DNA of 64,000 nt from Pseudaeromonas sp963677375 (GCA_963677375.2 CAXXIF010000003.1:1-64000), one strand, 5' to 3'; numbered from the stretch's first letter, positions 48,216 to 58,580 are shown. Notes: generated from the letters alone by a model not told the origin. A program made the numbers and translations.

Positions 48216-49430
48216 ATGACAGACGGACAAATAGCGAATATTGAACTGGTCAAGCAAGTCAATGCAGCGGCCATATACCGCATCATTGATCTGCAAGGCC
48301 CGATCTCACGGGTGAAGGTAGCCGAGATTAGTCAGCTGGCACCTGCCAGTGTCACCAAAATTACCCGGCAATTACTAGAACATGACCTGATCCGTGAAGA
48401 GGCGTTGCAAGAGTCTACCGGTGGACGACGCGCTATCTCCCTGATGACAGTGCGTGATCGCTTTCAGTTTGTTTCCTGCCGTCTGGGTCGGCGGACTCTC
48501 TATCTGGCGCTCTGCGATCTTGAAGGCCGTGAGCTGGTACAGATGCGCCGAGAGATCGATCGGCAATTAACCGCCGAACAGGTGTTAGCGCTCTTGATTA
48601 GTACCATAGAACAGTTAATAGCCGAGCACCCACGCAAGATCCGCAAAATGATTGGCCTAGCCATTACATTACCCGGCCTGGTCAATCCGGAATCGGGTGA
48701 AGTGTTGTATATGCCAACCTTGACCCTGAACAAGGTTCCTCTGGCAAACCTGTTGGAGACCCATTTTAGACTCCCCTGCTATGTCGGTAATGACACGCGC
48801 TCTCTGGCGTTAGCCGAGCATTTTTTTGGCGCGTCCCGAGATAGCCAGGATGCCATTCTAATCACAGTACATAACGGTGTAGGTTCGGGAATTATCAGTA
48901 AAGGCCGTGTGTTGCTAGGGCAAAATCGGAACGTCGGTGAAATTGGTCACATTCAGGTTGAGCGCTTTGGCCGCCGCTGTCATTGCGGCAACTTTGGCTG
49001 CCTGGAAACTATCGTCTCGAATGCCGCTATCGTGGAGCGCACTCAAGAATTGATAGCTCGCGGCCATAGCAGCTCACTCTCCGCCACCGATCTGACCATA
49101 GAGCAGATCTGTCGTGCCGCGAACGCGGGTGACGCCCTGGCCGGACAAATTATCCAGGAAACAGGCGAATATCTGGGCCGCACAGTTGCCATCATGGTCA
49201 ATCTGTTCAACCCGGAGAAGATCCTGCTGGCAGGTGAGGTAGTGGAGGCTGACAAGATCCTGTTTCCCGCCATCAGGCGTTGTGTTGAACAGCAGTCGCT
49301 CCCCAGCTTCCATCAGGATCTCCCCATCATGCGGGCTCATTTTCAAGGCCAACACACCATGGGTGGGGTTGCCTTGATTAAAAGGGCCTTATTGGAGGGG
49401 GACTTACTCCAGCGCATCATGGAAATGTGA
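48216..49430 (+). CDS. nagC: N-acetylglucosamine repressor NagC (ROK family)
   Basis: 404 residues (E. coli 406). N-terminal winged HTH (ISRVKVAEISQLAPASVTKITRQLLEHDLI) and ROK sugar-sensing domain with the glycine-rich GIISKGRVLLGQNRNVGEIGHIQVE and zinc motif CHCGNFGCLE. GlcNAc-6-P is the inducer in E. coli; it represses nagE and nagBAC. The start follows the nagA stop with zero spacing. It probably acts on the boxes in the nagE-nagB region. Confidence 0.95.
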   Translation: MTDGQIANIELVKQVNAAAIYRIIDLQGPISRVKVAEISQLAPASVTKITRQLLEHDLIREEALQESTGGRRAISLMTVRDRFQFVSCRLGRRTLYLALCDLEGRELVQMRREIDRQLTAEQVLALLISTIEQLIAEHPRKIRKMIGLAITLPGLVNPESGEVLYMPTLTLNKVPLANLLETHFRLPCYVGNDTRSLALAEHFFGASRDSQDAILITVHNGVGSGIISKGRVLLGQNRNVGEIGHIQVERFGRRCHCGNFGCLETIVSNAAIVERTQELIARGHSSSLSATDLTIEQICRAANAGDALAGQIIQETGEYLGRTVAIMVNLFNPEKILLAGEVVEADKILFPAIRRCVEQQSLPSFHQDLPIMRAHFQGQHTMGGVALIKRALLEGDLLQRIMEM

Positions 49431-49442
49431 TGTGCCTAGAGA

Positions 49443-49474
49443 ATAAAAAAACCGGTTCTTCCGGTTTTTTTATA
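49443..49474 (+). terminator. Terminator of nagBAC
   Basis: Stem AAACCGG/CCGGTTT (49449-49455, 49461-49467) with a TTCTT loop, A-tract before and seven Ts after. Confidence 0.9.
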
Positions 49475-49686
49475 GCCATCTTTGAACTATTTTTTGTAAA
49501 AAACCTGATTTGTCTGTTTTTCCAGCTATTTACGCCAATTTATCCATCATTGTCTGGAACTTTTGCAGCTTCAAATCGTTAGGCTGAGTGACGATAAAAT
49601 TAATTTATCATCACATGAAAAAACTCGATTTTTAACTCTGTACATGGCTGAACATACTTCCCGGCGATAGGACAACAACAATAGCA

Positions 49687-50034
49687 ATGACTACCATGAG
49701 CTTTGTATCTGATAAGCGTTTTAATGATTTACAACATTTCCCCCGCGGACTTCGTCGTAGCGGCCAGTTCACTGTGGCCGAGGCCGATATTCTGGAACAG
49801 TGTGGCCAGGCCATGCTCGAACTCTACCAAGGCAAGCGCGAGCCTGCTGACGACGTAGAAAGAACCTTCATCGAGCGGGTTCAGGCTGGAGATGCCACTG
49901 GCAGCCCTCACGCCAAGGTCTGGTTCAAGTACTTGAAAGTGATCGGTCCTCGTCGTGTTCATCGCCTCTGTACCTCTGGAGGTAATGCCACTGACGATGC
50001 TGGTTTCGAACCCGTCGAAGAGTCTCTGGATTAA
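49687..50034 (+). CDS. maoP: MaoP (DUF413/YifE) family protein
   Basis: 115 residues. Conserved core DKRFNDLQHFPRGLRRSGQFTVAEADILEQCG, GKREPADDVERTFIERV and VWFKYLKVIGPRRVHRL match E. coli YifE/MaoP, which binds the maoS site to organise the Ori macrodomain. Start ATG at 49687; ATG 49696 is an alternative. In E. coli it is divergent from hdfR; here it is co-directional and its stop overlaps the hdfR ATG by one base. Confidence 0.9.
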   Translation: MTTMSFVSDKRFNDLQHFPRGLRRSGQFTVAEADILEQCGQAMLELYQGKREPADDVERTFIERVQAGDATGSPHAKVWFKYLKVIGPRRVHRLCTSGGNATDDAGFEPVEESLD

Positions 50035-50915
50035 TGGATACAGATCTGCTGCGCACCTTTATTGAGGTCAGTAAGAGTCGACATTTTGGTCGCGCAGCAG
50101 AAACTCTGTACCTGACGCAATCCGCGGTCAGCTTTCGCATTCGCCAACTGGAGCAACAGTTGGGGGTGACGCTGTTTGACCGCCATCGCAACAACATCCA
50201 GTTAACCAGCGCCGGTGAGCGTTTGTTCCCCTATGCCGAAGCCATTCTGCAGACACTGGGACGAGCTAAACAGGAAATGGGACAGCAAGGCGAGGTGCAA
50301 CGCCAACTTGCTGTTGGTGCACCGCTGTTTTGCTGGGAGATGGGCTTGCAGGAGTGGATAGATCCTTGGTTCGAACAGGCCGCGTCACCCCTGTTGAAAT
50401 ATGAATTCGGAAACCGGGAACAGCTATGTCGACAGTTATTGGAAAGAACTCTCGACTTGGCCATTTTGGGTGAACCCAGCAAGATCGATGAAGTATCCGT
50501 TCGCCCTTTGGCTGAATATCATCTGATTCTGGTTAGTCGACAGTCTGGCCTCAGCCTAGGACAACTCCAGCAGCAACCGCTGATCATGATTGAAAACCAC
50601 GCCCATTTCACGAGCACTAACTTACCGGCTGAGCTGCAGAGCCGAACGCCTGTGCTGCTCACTCCCTCGCTACGGCAGGCTGAACAACATCTCAAACAAC
50701 ACGGTGGCATCGCCTACTTGCCACATCCCGTCGTCGCCACAGCCTTGAAACAAGGTGCTTTGCATATGGTTGAGAGCGCGCCACATCTACCACGAACCCT
50801 GTACTTGGCTTATCGCTCCAACACCACCCAACAAGAGTCGTTGGACGGGTTATTAAACTCCAATTGGCGTATTGGACAAAAATCGACTCGCTCCGCCCCT
50901 ATGGTTCCACGCTAA
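50034..50915 (+). CDS. hdfR: LysR-type regulator HdfR
   Basis: 293 residues. The N-terminal LysR HTH (FIEVSKSRHFGRAAETLYLTQSAVSFRIRQLEQQLG) is nearly the same as in E. coli HdfR, followed by DRHRNNIQLTSAGERLFPYAE and a periplasmic-binding-like effector domain that is more diverged. HdfR represses flhDC in E. coli. Position beside maoP supports the assignment. Start overlaps the maoP stop (TAATG). Confidence 0.9.
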   Translation: MDTDLLRTFIEVSKSRHFGRAAETLYLTQSAVSFRIRQLEQQLGVTLFDRHRNNIQLTSAGERLFPYAEAILQTLGRAKQEMGQQGEVQRQLAVGAPLFCWEMGLQEWIDPWFEQAASPLLKYEFGNREQLCRQLLERTLDLAILGEPSKIDEVSVRPLAEYHLILVSRQSGLSLGQLQQQPLIMIENHAHFTSTNLPAELQSRTPVLLTPSLRQAEQHLKQHGGIAYLPHPVVATALKQGALHMVESAPHLPRTLYLAYRSNTTQQESLDGLLNSNWRIGQKSTRSAPMVPR

Positions 50916-50926
50916 GTATATCGTCC

Positions 50927-51481
50927 TCAGTAACCTGGCAATAAATGGTCGACCAGCAGTGAACCATCAAGGCCATAGATAGAAAAAACACCGCCCTGAT
51001 AAACCCCAAAACTAGCTGGATATCCTTCTCTAGGCATGGCGATAGAGCCCGGATTCATAGCTAAAATGCCTGGGGATGGTTCCGTGAAGCCAGCCACATG
51101 AGTATGTCCTGAGAGCAATACATCACCCGGTCGCAATGCCAATTGCTGCAGCGAAAACAGATGTCCATGAGTCATGCAGCAACGCCCCTGCCCCAGTAGC
51201 AGATAGTTGTAAGGAGACAAGCAGGGGAAATCCAACAGCATCTGATCCACTTCACTATCACAGTTGCCACGAACGGCGATGATCTGCGTCTTCAGTTGAT
51301 TGAGTCGCTCGGCAACTAGGGGCGGATTATAACCCGAAGGAACTGGGTTCCGCGGACCATGATTGAGAACGTCACCCAACAGCAGGTAATAGTCTGGAGC
51401 TCGCGGAACCAAGAGATCCAGACACGAGTCCAGTGCAGGCAGACAACCGTGAATATCCGAAATGATGGCCAGGGTAGTCAC
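50927..51481 (-). CDS. yfcE: YfcE-type metallophosphoesterase
   Basis: 184 residues if the GTG at 51481 is the start (GGAGC 7 bp upstream); this equals the E. coli YfcE length. The longer ATG ORF from 51547 has no ribosome site. Calcineurin-like motifs: ISDIHG, LLGDVLNHGPRN, VRGNCD (G-N-C-D), MTHGHL and LLSGHTHVAGF. A phosphodiesterase with Mn2+ dependence in E. coli; physiological substrate unclear. Convergent with hdfR with 11 bp between. Confidence 0.9.
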   Translation of the reverse strand: MTTLAIISDIHGCLPALDSCLDLLVPRAPDYYLLLGDVLNHGPRNPVPSGYNPPLVAERLNQLKTQIIAVRGNCDSEVDQMLLDFPCLSPYNYLLLGQGRCCMTHGHLFSLQQLALRPGDVLLSGHTHVAGFTEPSPGILAMNPGSIAMPREGYPASFGVYQGGVFSIYGLDGSLLVDHLLPGY

Positions 51482-51573
51482 AAAGTGCTCCGAAAAGTAC
51501 GTCCCGATATAAGCGTTAACGGACCTTATATCACGTTTTGTGATCAACTCGGACTGGGATGTGGACCGTTACG

Positions 51574-51960
51574 CTACTCATGCTCGGCAAAGGTCAGACA
51601 CACGCTATTGACACAGTAACGCCGCCGGGTTGGTGTTGGGCCATCATCAAATAGATGCCCTAAATGCGCACCACAATGCTGGCACAAGACTTCGGTTCGC
51701 GTCATACCATGTGACTTGTCTTTTTGGTAACGGATAGCGCTAGGGATCGCCTGATCAAAGCTGGGCCAGCCACAACCCGAATCAAATTTCGCTGATGACT
51801 CAAAAAGTTTGCTGTCACAACAGACACAGTGATAGGCCCCAGTCTTTCGATTGTGCAATAACGCCCCGGAGAAGGGACGCTCAGTACCTTTTTCCCAGCA
51901 AACCCGATACTGCTCCTCGGTCAGTTTTTCACGCCAAGTGTCGAGGTTTGGTGTTTCCAT
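51574..51960 (-). CDS. msrB: Peptide methionine-R-sulfoxide reductase MsrB
   Basis: 128 residues from 51960 (METPNLDTWREKLTEEQYRVC). Two CxxC zinc pairs (CVCCDSKLF and LCQHCGAHLGH), the substrate region SGCGWPSF, and the catalytic cysteine in RRYCVNSVCLTF. It reduces the R-epimer of methionine sulfoxide in the cytoplasm. Stands alone between glgX and yfcE. Confidence 0.95.
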   Translation of the reverse strand: METPNLDTWREKLTEEQYRVCWEKGTERPFSGALLHNRKTGAYHCVCCDSKLFESSAKFDSGCGWPSFDQAIPSAIRYQKDKSHGMTRTEVLCQHCGAHLGHLFDDGPTPTRRRYCVNSVCLTFAEHE

Positions 51961-52016
51961 TTTGTTAGCCTTGTTACTTATTTGTAACAACAGCATACCT
52001 GATCTAATAAATCGCC

Positions 52017-54110
52017 TCACCCCTTCACAATAGAAACCCCAGCGGCATCACAAATCTGCTGTCGTAGTAACTTCACGGAGTGGGCTCTTCCTACCGCAAT
52101 TTGACGGCGAATATCATCCGGAAGCAGGAATCCATCCATAGCGGCGGTATCAATTACCTGTTCCCACTCCGTTGTCGGTGCGGCAGCAGGCAAACGGAAG
52201 TGGATGTCATATCCACTGGCGTTGAACAAGGCTAACCAACGTTCACCCGTTCCTTTCAGATCCCCGATATCCATCACAAACACTTGAGACACGGGGGCAT
52301 TCCAATCGGTATCCGATAACAAATGTCCATCCGGGTGATACCAAGCAACTTGATGCAAAGCCCCTGATGCCCCCAAGTAATGGTCATCAATCAATCGCAA
52401 CCCCGAAAACACTTTCGAGCCTCGTCGTAATCGGATCATCTGTTTGACGAATTCCAGCAATCGCTCATCTTCTTCCCGTAACTCCCAACTCTGCCAACTG
52501 ATCCGGTTATCCTGGCAATAGGCATTGTTGTTACCCATCTGCGTTCGACCAATTTCATCGCCAGCCAGCATATGGGGCGTTCCCTGGGAAAGTAATAGAG
52601 TCGCAATCAGGTTACGTTTTTGTTGCTGACGCATATAGCTGATACGCAAGTCCGCGGTCGGCCCTTCTACGCCATAATTAGCCGATAAATTGTGGCCATG
52701 ACCATCTCGGTTATCCTCACCATTGGCCTGATTATGTCGTTGGTTATAACTGACCAGATCTTCGAGGGTGAAACCATCATGGTAACTGATGAAATTCACA
52801 CTGGAATGGATCGATCGATAGGACTTAGGAAAGACATCCCGTGACCCCAGGAGTCGAGTGGCAAAATCGGCCATACGTCCCGTATCGCCTCGCCAGAAGG
52901 AGCGAGCCGTGTCGCGAAAACGATCGTTTGTTTCTTTCCACTGACTGGGAAATTGACCCAGACGATAACCAAAAGGTCCAATATCCCAAGGCTCGGCAAT
53001 CAATTTAGCCTGACTGATCACCGGATCTTGCATAATCGCTTTAAAGAAACCACCACAGGGGTCGTACTCATTCCCTTCGCGTGCCAAGGTCACCGCCAGA
53101 TCAAACCGGAACCCGTCCACCTGCATCTCCTGCAGCCAATACCGCAGGCTATCCATCACCAAACGTAATACGCTGGGATGATCAACATTCACACTGTTAC
53201 CGCAGCCGGCCACATTGGCGTAGCGTTGATAATCCGGGCCGTGGCTACCATTTTCAAAGGCATAATAATTACGGTTATCCAAGCCCTTGAAACACAGTAT
53301 TGGGCCACCCTGTCCAGACTCGGCGGTATGATTGAACACGACATCGAGGATTACTTCGATCCCAGCACGGTGCAGCTCTCGGACCATAGTTTTAAATTCG
53401 GTGACGGCATCCTCGACGGCATAACGAGGATCAGGCGCCATAAAACAGATGGGGTTATAACCCCAGTAATTGACCAGCTCCATGCCAACCAGACGAGGTT
53501 CACTCATAAAGCAGGCTACGGGCATTAACTGCAGAGTCGTGATCCCCAACGCTTTGAGGTACTCAAGAACCGCGGGCTGGCACAAGCCCAGATATTTGCC
53601 GCGATAGCGGTCAGGAATATCAGGGTGAAGTTGCGTAAATCCTTTGACATGAGTTTCGTAGAGGATCACCTGCTCATCGTCATGGCCTGGTTTAGTCACG
53701 CCTTGCCAGTCGAAGTCATCACTTGTGACCACTGACTTGCTCATCATGCGTTGGCTATCACCCTCATACTGCGCCTCATCCCAAAGCAATGGCCGGTTGA
53801 GTTGTTTGCTGTAGGGGTCGAGTAACAGTTTTTGCTCATCAAACAATAAACCCTGATCTGGATGATGTGCACCCGCAACCCGCCAGCCATACAGCTGCCC
53901 AGCGAAGACGCCTTCGACATAACCAAACCAGTAATGTCCCTTTCGCTCCAGCAACTGTATACGCGCCGTCTCTCGCTCCGAGTCATCGAACAGACACAGA
54001 GTGACACCGCTGGCATCCGGAGCCCAAAGAGAAAAATTGCACCCCTTACTATCGAGAAAGGCCCCTAACGGGGCCTCTCTACCTGGCTTAAGCGTGAAGC
54101 TATCGCCCAT
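52017..54110 (-). CDS. glgX: Glycogen debranching enzyme GlgX
   Basis: 697 residues. N-terminal CBM48 (about 10-110, FSLWAPDASGVTLCLFDD) and a GH13 barrel with VILDVVFNHTAESGQGG (region I), DGFRFDLAVTL (region II, nucleophile Asp), LIAEPWDIG (region III, Glu acid/base) and FISYHDGFTLEDLVSYN (region IV). It removes alpha-1,6 branches left on phosphorylase limit dextrin. Starts 3 bp after glgB; last gene of malQ-glgB-glgX. Confidence 0.94.
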   Translation of the reverse strand: MGDSFTLKPGREAPLGAFLDSKGCNFSLWAPDASGVTLCLFDDSERETARIQLLERKGHYWFGYVEGVFAGQLYGWRVAGAHHPDQGLLFDEQKLLLDPYSKQLNRPLLWDEAQYEGDSQRMMSKSVVTSDDFDWQGVTKPGHDDEQVILYETHVKGFTQLHPDIPDRYRGKYLGLCQPAVLEYLKALGITTLQLMPVACFMSEPRLVGMELVNYWGYNPICFMAPDPRYAVEDAVTEFKTMVRELHRAGIEVILDVVFNHTAESGQGGPILCFKGLDNRNYYAFENGSHGPDYQRYANVAGCGNSVNVDHPSVLRLVMDSLRYWLQEMQVDGFRFDLAVTLAREGNEYDPCGGFFKAIMQDPVISQAKLIAEPWDIGPFGYRLGQFPSQWKETNDRFRDTARSFWRGDTGRMADFATRLLGSRDVFPKSYRSIHSSVNFISYHDGFTLEDLVSYNQRHNQANGEDNRDGHGHNLSANYGVEGPTADLRISYMRQQQKRNLIATLLLSQGTPHMLAGDEIGRTQMGNNNAYCQDNRISWQSWELREEDERLLEFVKQMIRLRRGSKVFSGLRLIDDHYLGASGALHQVAWYHPDGHLLSDTDWNAPVSQVFVMDIGDLKGTGERWLALFNASGYDIHFRLPAAAPTTEWEQVIDTAAMDGFLLPDDIRRQIAVGRAHSVKLLRQQICDAAGVSIVKG

Positions 54111-54113
54111 GGA

Positions 54114-56297
54114 TTAATCCCCAATCCGTTTGATAAAGACTGTCGCTAACGGTGGTAGATTAATCAGTATTGATTGCTCTTGTCCATGAGTAGTGACGTC
54201 TTCACTCTGGAAGCTCAGCCCACCCATGTCATAATCACCGCCCCAGTAGTAGCCACTGTCGGTGTTGAGAACCACCTGGTAAGTCCCCGCCTCCGGTACC
54301 CCGAGACGATAATTGTCTACAGGTGTCGGAGTGAAGTTACCCACCACCAGCACAGAACGGTCACCCGCCTTATTGCGACGCATCATGGCATACACGCTGC
54401 GCTCATAGTCGCTATGGTCCAGCCACATGAAACCACCGCGCTCATAGTCTGCCTCATACATGGCCGGCTCATTGCGATAGAAGTGGTTCAAGTCACGGAT
54501 CACACTCTTTTGACCATTGTGCTTATCAAACTTCAGCAGCCACCACTGTAATTGCGCATCATGATTCCACTCAGTGGATTGCGCTAGCTCAGTGCCCATG
54601 AAGTTCAGCTTTTTACCAGGATGGGCGTACATGAAGCCCATATAGGCTCGCAAGTTTGCGGCTTGCTGCCACTCATCACCCGGCATCTTGTACAACAAGG
54701 AGTGCTTACCATGCACAACTTCATCATGAGAAAGAGAGAGAATGAAGTTTTCGTCGTAGTGATAGACCATCGAGAAAGTCATCTCACTGTGGTGATATTT
54801 ACGATGGATAGGATCCTTTTTCATGTACTCCAGAGTGTCGTGCATCCACCCCATATTCCATTTAAAGCCAAAACCTAAACCGCCGGTAAATGTGGGACGG
54901 GATACACCAGCAAATGCCGTCGATTCCTCGGCAATGGTCATCGCTTGAGGGTAGTGCTTGTACACCTCCTCATTGAACCAACGCAGCAGGCTGATGGCCT
55001 CATAGTTATGGTTACCACCATGAATGTTGGGCACCCATTCCCCAGCCTTGCGGGAGTAGTCCCAATACAGCATGGAAGCGACTGCATCGACACGAAGCCC
55101 ATCAATATGAAAGTGTTCTAACCAGTACAGGGCACTGGCGACCAGGAACTGACGGACATGATCACGCCCGAAGTCATAGATGTAAGAGTTCCAATCCGGA
55201 TGCCAGCCTCGACGCGGATCCTCGTACTCATAAAGAGGTGTACCGTCAAAACGGGCCAAGCCATGAGAATCGGAAGGGAAATGCGCCGGAACCCAATCCA
55301 GAATGATCCCGATCCCGGCCAGATGGCACTGATCAACAAAATATTTGAAATCATCTGCTCCGCCAAAGCGGCTGGTCGGTGCAAACATACCGACGGGTTG
55401 ATATCCCCAGGATCCCGAAAACGGGTGTTCAGAGATCGGCATCAACTCTATGTGGGTATATCCCATCTCTTGAATATAGGGAATGAGCTCGGCGGCCATC
55501 TCGCGGTAACTCAGCGACGAACCATCATCATGACGTTTCCAGGAGGCAAAATGGAGCTCATAGATAGAAATTGGCTGCTCCAATTTGTCATTGAGCTGGG
55601 AAGCTAGCCAGTCCGCATCGTTCCATTGGTAGCTGGAGTGGTCATAAACGACTGATGCAAAAGAGGGATATTGCTCCGCATAGAAACCCACCGGATCGGC
55701 CTTATGTGGCAAACGATTGCCCATAGGATCCTTGAGCTCGAACTTATAGTGTTCACCCGCTTGCAGACCTGGAACAAATAATACCCAGTGACCGCACAAA
55801 CTGCGCTGCATCGGATGACGACGCCCATCCCAAAAGTTGAAATCACCAATCAGACTGACGGCTGTCGCACTTGGCGCATAGACAGCGAAGCGAACCCCAG
55901 AGACAGAGACACCATCAACTTCCGTGACCATCAGTTGAGCACCGAGGGTTTTATAAAGATTGGCAGCCTGGTGGGTCATATCGGCAAGACCAGCATAGGC
56001 CTCATCATGAAATTGGTAAGGATCGATAATCACCGTATCCGTATCGGGGTATTGAACCTGCAACGAATAGGAAAAGAATTTTTTACGGCGAGGAAAATGA
56101 GCTTCAAACAGACCAAGCTTGTCCGCACAAGTCATGGTAGCCACAACTTTGTTACTGGCCAGCTCTGTAATTTCAACGGACTTGGCGCCTGGTAACCAGG
56201 CTCGCAAAATGAATCCACTGCCATCCGGGTTGGCAATCAACCCTAGGTTCTCGAACGGATTGCCACAACGGGCACCGGTTAATTCTTTTATCAGCAT
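54114..56297 (-). CDS. glgB: 1,4-alpha-glucan branching enzyme GlgB
   Basis: 727 residues from 56297 (MLIKELTGARCGNPFENLGL), with AAGGG upstream; the ORF extends 12 codons further without support. An N-terminal N1 domain plus CBM48 (VRFAVYAPSATAVSLIGDFNFWDG) precede the GH13 barrel with DWVPAHFPSD, GLRVDAVASMLYWDYSRK (nucleophile Asp), TIAEESTAFAGVSRP (Glu) and LSLSHDEVVHGK. E. coli GlgB has 728 residues. It creates alpha-1,6 branches in glycogen. In operon with malQ and glgX; glgC and glgA are not in the window. Confidence 0.96.
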   Translation of the reverse strand: MLIKELTGARCGNPFENLGLIANPDGSGFILRAWLPGAKSVEITELASNKVVATMTCADKLGLFEAHFPRRKKFFSYSLQVQYPDTDTVIIDPYQFHDEAYAGLADMTHQAANLYKTLGAQLMVTEVDGVSVSGVRFAVYAPSATAVSLIGDFNFWDGRRHPMQRSLCGHWVLFVPGLQAGEHYKFELKDPMGNRLPHKADPVGFYAEQYPSFASVVYDHSSYQWNDADWLASQLNDKLEQPISIYELHFASWKRHDDGSSLSYREMAAELIPYIQEMGYTHIELMPISEHPFSGSWGYQPVGMFAPTSRFGGADDFKYFVDQCHLAGIGIILDWVPAHFPSDSHGLARFDGTPLYEYEDPRRGWHPDWNSYIYDFGRDHVRQFLVASALYWLEHFHIDGLRVDAVASMLYWDYSRKAGEWVPNIHGGNHNYEAISLLRWFNEEVYKHYPQAMTIAEESTAFAGVSRPTFTGGLGFGFKWNMGWMHDTLEYMKKDPIHRKYHHSEMTFSMVYHYDENFILSLSHDEVVHGKHSLLYKMPGDEWQQAANLRAYMGFMYAHPGKKLNFMGTELAQSTEWNHDAQLQWWLLKFDKHNGQKSVIRDLNHFYRNEPAMYEADYERGGFMWLDHSDYERSVYAMMRRNKAGDRSVLVVGNFTPTPVDNYRLGVPEAGTYQVVLNTDSGYYWGGDYDMGGLSFQSEDVTTHGQEQSILINLPPLATVFIKRIGD

Positions 56298-56387
56298 GCC
56301 ATCACCCTTTATAAAACAGCCCCATCGACCCACTCATGCAGGAGCGAGCCGACGGGACCGTATTATCTTATTGTTATAAAAATCACA

Positions 56388-58580
56388 TTAGCGGCCAGCT
56401 TTGTTCCGAGCATCAGTCATCCGGTTCGCCAAGTGAGCCAGTGCTGGGTTGGCAAATACCTCACTCAGGTTTTTCGTCAACTTACGGCGCCAGTTCGGGT
56501 ATTCGGTACTGGTCCCAGGAACATTCACCGGTTTATCCATTTCCAGCCAATCCTCCAACTGGGTACTGAACAAGGCACAATTACCAAGACACATGTGGAT
56601 CTGCATACCATGATTCAGTTCAGTCGTCATACCCGCCCAGTTGGCATCACGCGGTACGGCATCTGAAAGAACTCCGTGACCATGCAGGCTATCCAGAATA
56701 CGCTGCTTCGCTTGATGACGATCAGCACGTAATGCGTTTAACACCTCATCATCCGGGTAGAGCCCCAGTTCGCGGCCAAGCGTTAAATCGTCACAGTGCC
56801 AGTAACCACGTAACGTCGGCATATCGTGCGTCGTCAATGCCGCCATAGCCTGTTCCGGATAATGGGCCGGAGAGATAAAACCACCGTCGGTCTTGGAGCG
56901 CTCAAAGAAGAAGATACGGTAAGAATGCACACCATTGTCTTTCAACAGTACATCCATGCCATCCGGCACAGTCCCCAAATCCTCACCAATAATCAGGCAA
57001 CGATTACGGACAGACTCCAGAGCCAGAATCCCCAGTAAGTCATTGACACGGTAATAGATATAAGCGCCGTTTGCAGCAGAGGCTCCTGGCGGGACCCACC
57101 ATAAACGCAACAAAGCCATCGCATGGTCGATACGCAACGATCCGCAAGAACGCATGTTCGAACGGAATAAATCGATCATCGGTTGGTATTTGGCTTCCAA
57201 GAGTTTGGAAGGGTCCATGGGCGGCAAGCCCCAATTCTGACCCAAAGGGCCTAAAACATCAGGTGGTGCCCCAACACTGGCTTTCGGGCAATACAATTCA
57301 CTATTAGCCCAAATCTCGGTCGAACCTTCAGACACACCGACAGCCAAATCACGATAGATACCCATCACCATGCCGGATTGCTTGGCCTTGGCATCAGCCT
57401 GGGCCAATTGCTCATCAGCCAGGAATTGCAAGTACATATAAAAACGAACATCAGCTTCATGCTCATTCGCCCAGTTCGCGACTGCAGGCTTATGGTATTC
57501 ACTGTATTCTTCAGGCCAAGCCGGCCAGCCCCACGCATTTTGCCCTGCGGCATACAAAGAGGCTTGCAGTGCATCGTACACTGCCTGCTGTTTGAGACTT
57601 TCACCACCTTCGGCAATAAATGCAGCAAAGGCTTTACCGCGAGTCGTGTTTTTCCCCAGTTTGGCGCCAGCGAATACTTTACGCAGAACGTCAATCTTGG
57701 CTTGAGTCACGCCGGTGTAATCAATTGATTCCAGATCACGCAATGCTTGCAAGCGTTGCTGGAATGCTGAGGATTCAACCTCTTTTCTCACTGCATCGTT
57801 TTGCTGATATTCAGGAACATTCAGCACATCGATGTAGATTACGTTCAACCAGCGGCGAGAAGACGGACTGTAGGGGCTAGCACTCTCAGGATTTGCAGGA
57901 TAAAGAGCATGAATAGGATTGAGACCGACAAAATGCGCGCCCCATTTCCCCATGTTTTCAACCAGAACACCTAAGTCGGTAAAATCACCGATCCCCCAAT
58001 TGTTTTCACTACGCAGGCAATAGAGCTGGACACTTGGGCCCCACACCTTGCGCCCGTTGATAAACGGCTCTTGCTTGAAGCAAGATTGCGGCGCGAGGAT
58101 AAGACGCAGGGAACCCAGAACCTGACGCGCGCTCTTTTTAACCGCCAGCTCGTGGTAACCGAGAGGTAAATCGGCGCTGATCGCTATACGGTACGCTTGA
58201 TATTCCACATCATCGATATGTGCAACCCCGACCATTTCGCCATTCACCGGAACCAAAACACCCTTGAGGGTATTACCCTCTTCAGTTTTAATTTCCCAGT
58301 TCAGCTCATCATTAACTAGCTCGATCGGTAACCGTAATTCGAAGCTAATCGGCTCACCGCTGCGCATGACCAAAACCGGATCCATTGGCTGGGTCCAGTG
58401 GGCTTGTTTCTCTTCGTCCAACTGAAGCTGTAACGCCGCTTCATCATCGACCTTGTAGCCCATAGCCCCCAACATGGCAGCCTTGCTCTCTTGGCTAACC
58501 AGTGCCGGATTTCCCCACGCATCCACATAATCATTGGCAATGCCTTTAGCACTAGCCAACTGTTCAATCAAAGTTGTCAT
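56388..58580 (-). CDS. malQ: 4-alpha-glucanotransferase (amylomaltase)
   Basis: 730 residues (E. coli MalQ 694). GH77: N-terminal extension (1-150) of beta-sandwich type, then WGPSVQLYCLRSENNWGIGDFTDL, LRIDHAMALLRLWW (nucleophile region), IGEDLGTVPDGM (acid/base) and LTTHDMPTLRGYW. It disproportionates maltodextrins. Heads malQ-glgB-glgX; no consensus MalT box (GGGGAKGAGG) was seen upstream. Start at 58580 with a weak GCGGGA ribosome site. Confidence 0.95.
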   Translation of the reverse strand: MTTLIEQLASAKGIANDYVDAWGNPALVSQESKAAMLGAMGYKVDDEAALQLQLDEEKQAHWTQPMDPVLVMRSGEPISFELRLPIELVNDELNWEIKTEEGNTLKGVLVPVNGEMVGVAHIDDVEYQAYRIAISADLPLGYHELAVKKSARQVLGSLRLILAPQSCFKQEPFINGRKVWGPSVQLYCLRSENNWGIGDFTDLGVLVENMGKWGAHFVGLNPIHALYPANPESASPYSPSSRRWLNVIYIDVLNVPEYQQNDAVRKEVESSAFQQRLQALRDLESIDYTGVTQAKIDVLRKVFAGAKLGKNTTRGKAFAAFIAEGGESLKQQAVYDALQASLYAAGQNAWGWPAWPEEYSEYHKPAVANWANEHEADVRFYMYLQFLADEQLAQADAKAKQSGMVMGIYRDLAVGVSEGSTEIWANSELYCPKASVGAPPDVLGPLGQNWGLPPMDPSKLLEAKYQPMIDLFRSNMRSCGSLRIDHAMALLRLWWVPPGASAANGAYIYYRVNDLLGILALESVRNRCLIIGEDLGTVPDGMDVLLKDNGVHSYRIFFFERSKTDGGFISPAHYPEQAMAALTTHDMPTLRGYWHCDDLTLGRELGLYPDDEVLNALRADRHQAKQRILDSLHGHGVLSDAVPRDANWAGMTTELNHGMQIHMCLGNCALFSTQLEDWLEMDKPVNVPGTSTEYPNWRRKLTKNLSEVFANPALAHLANRMTDARNKAGR

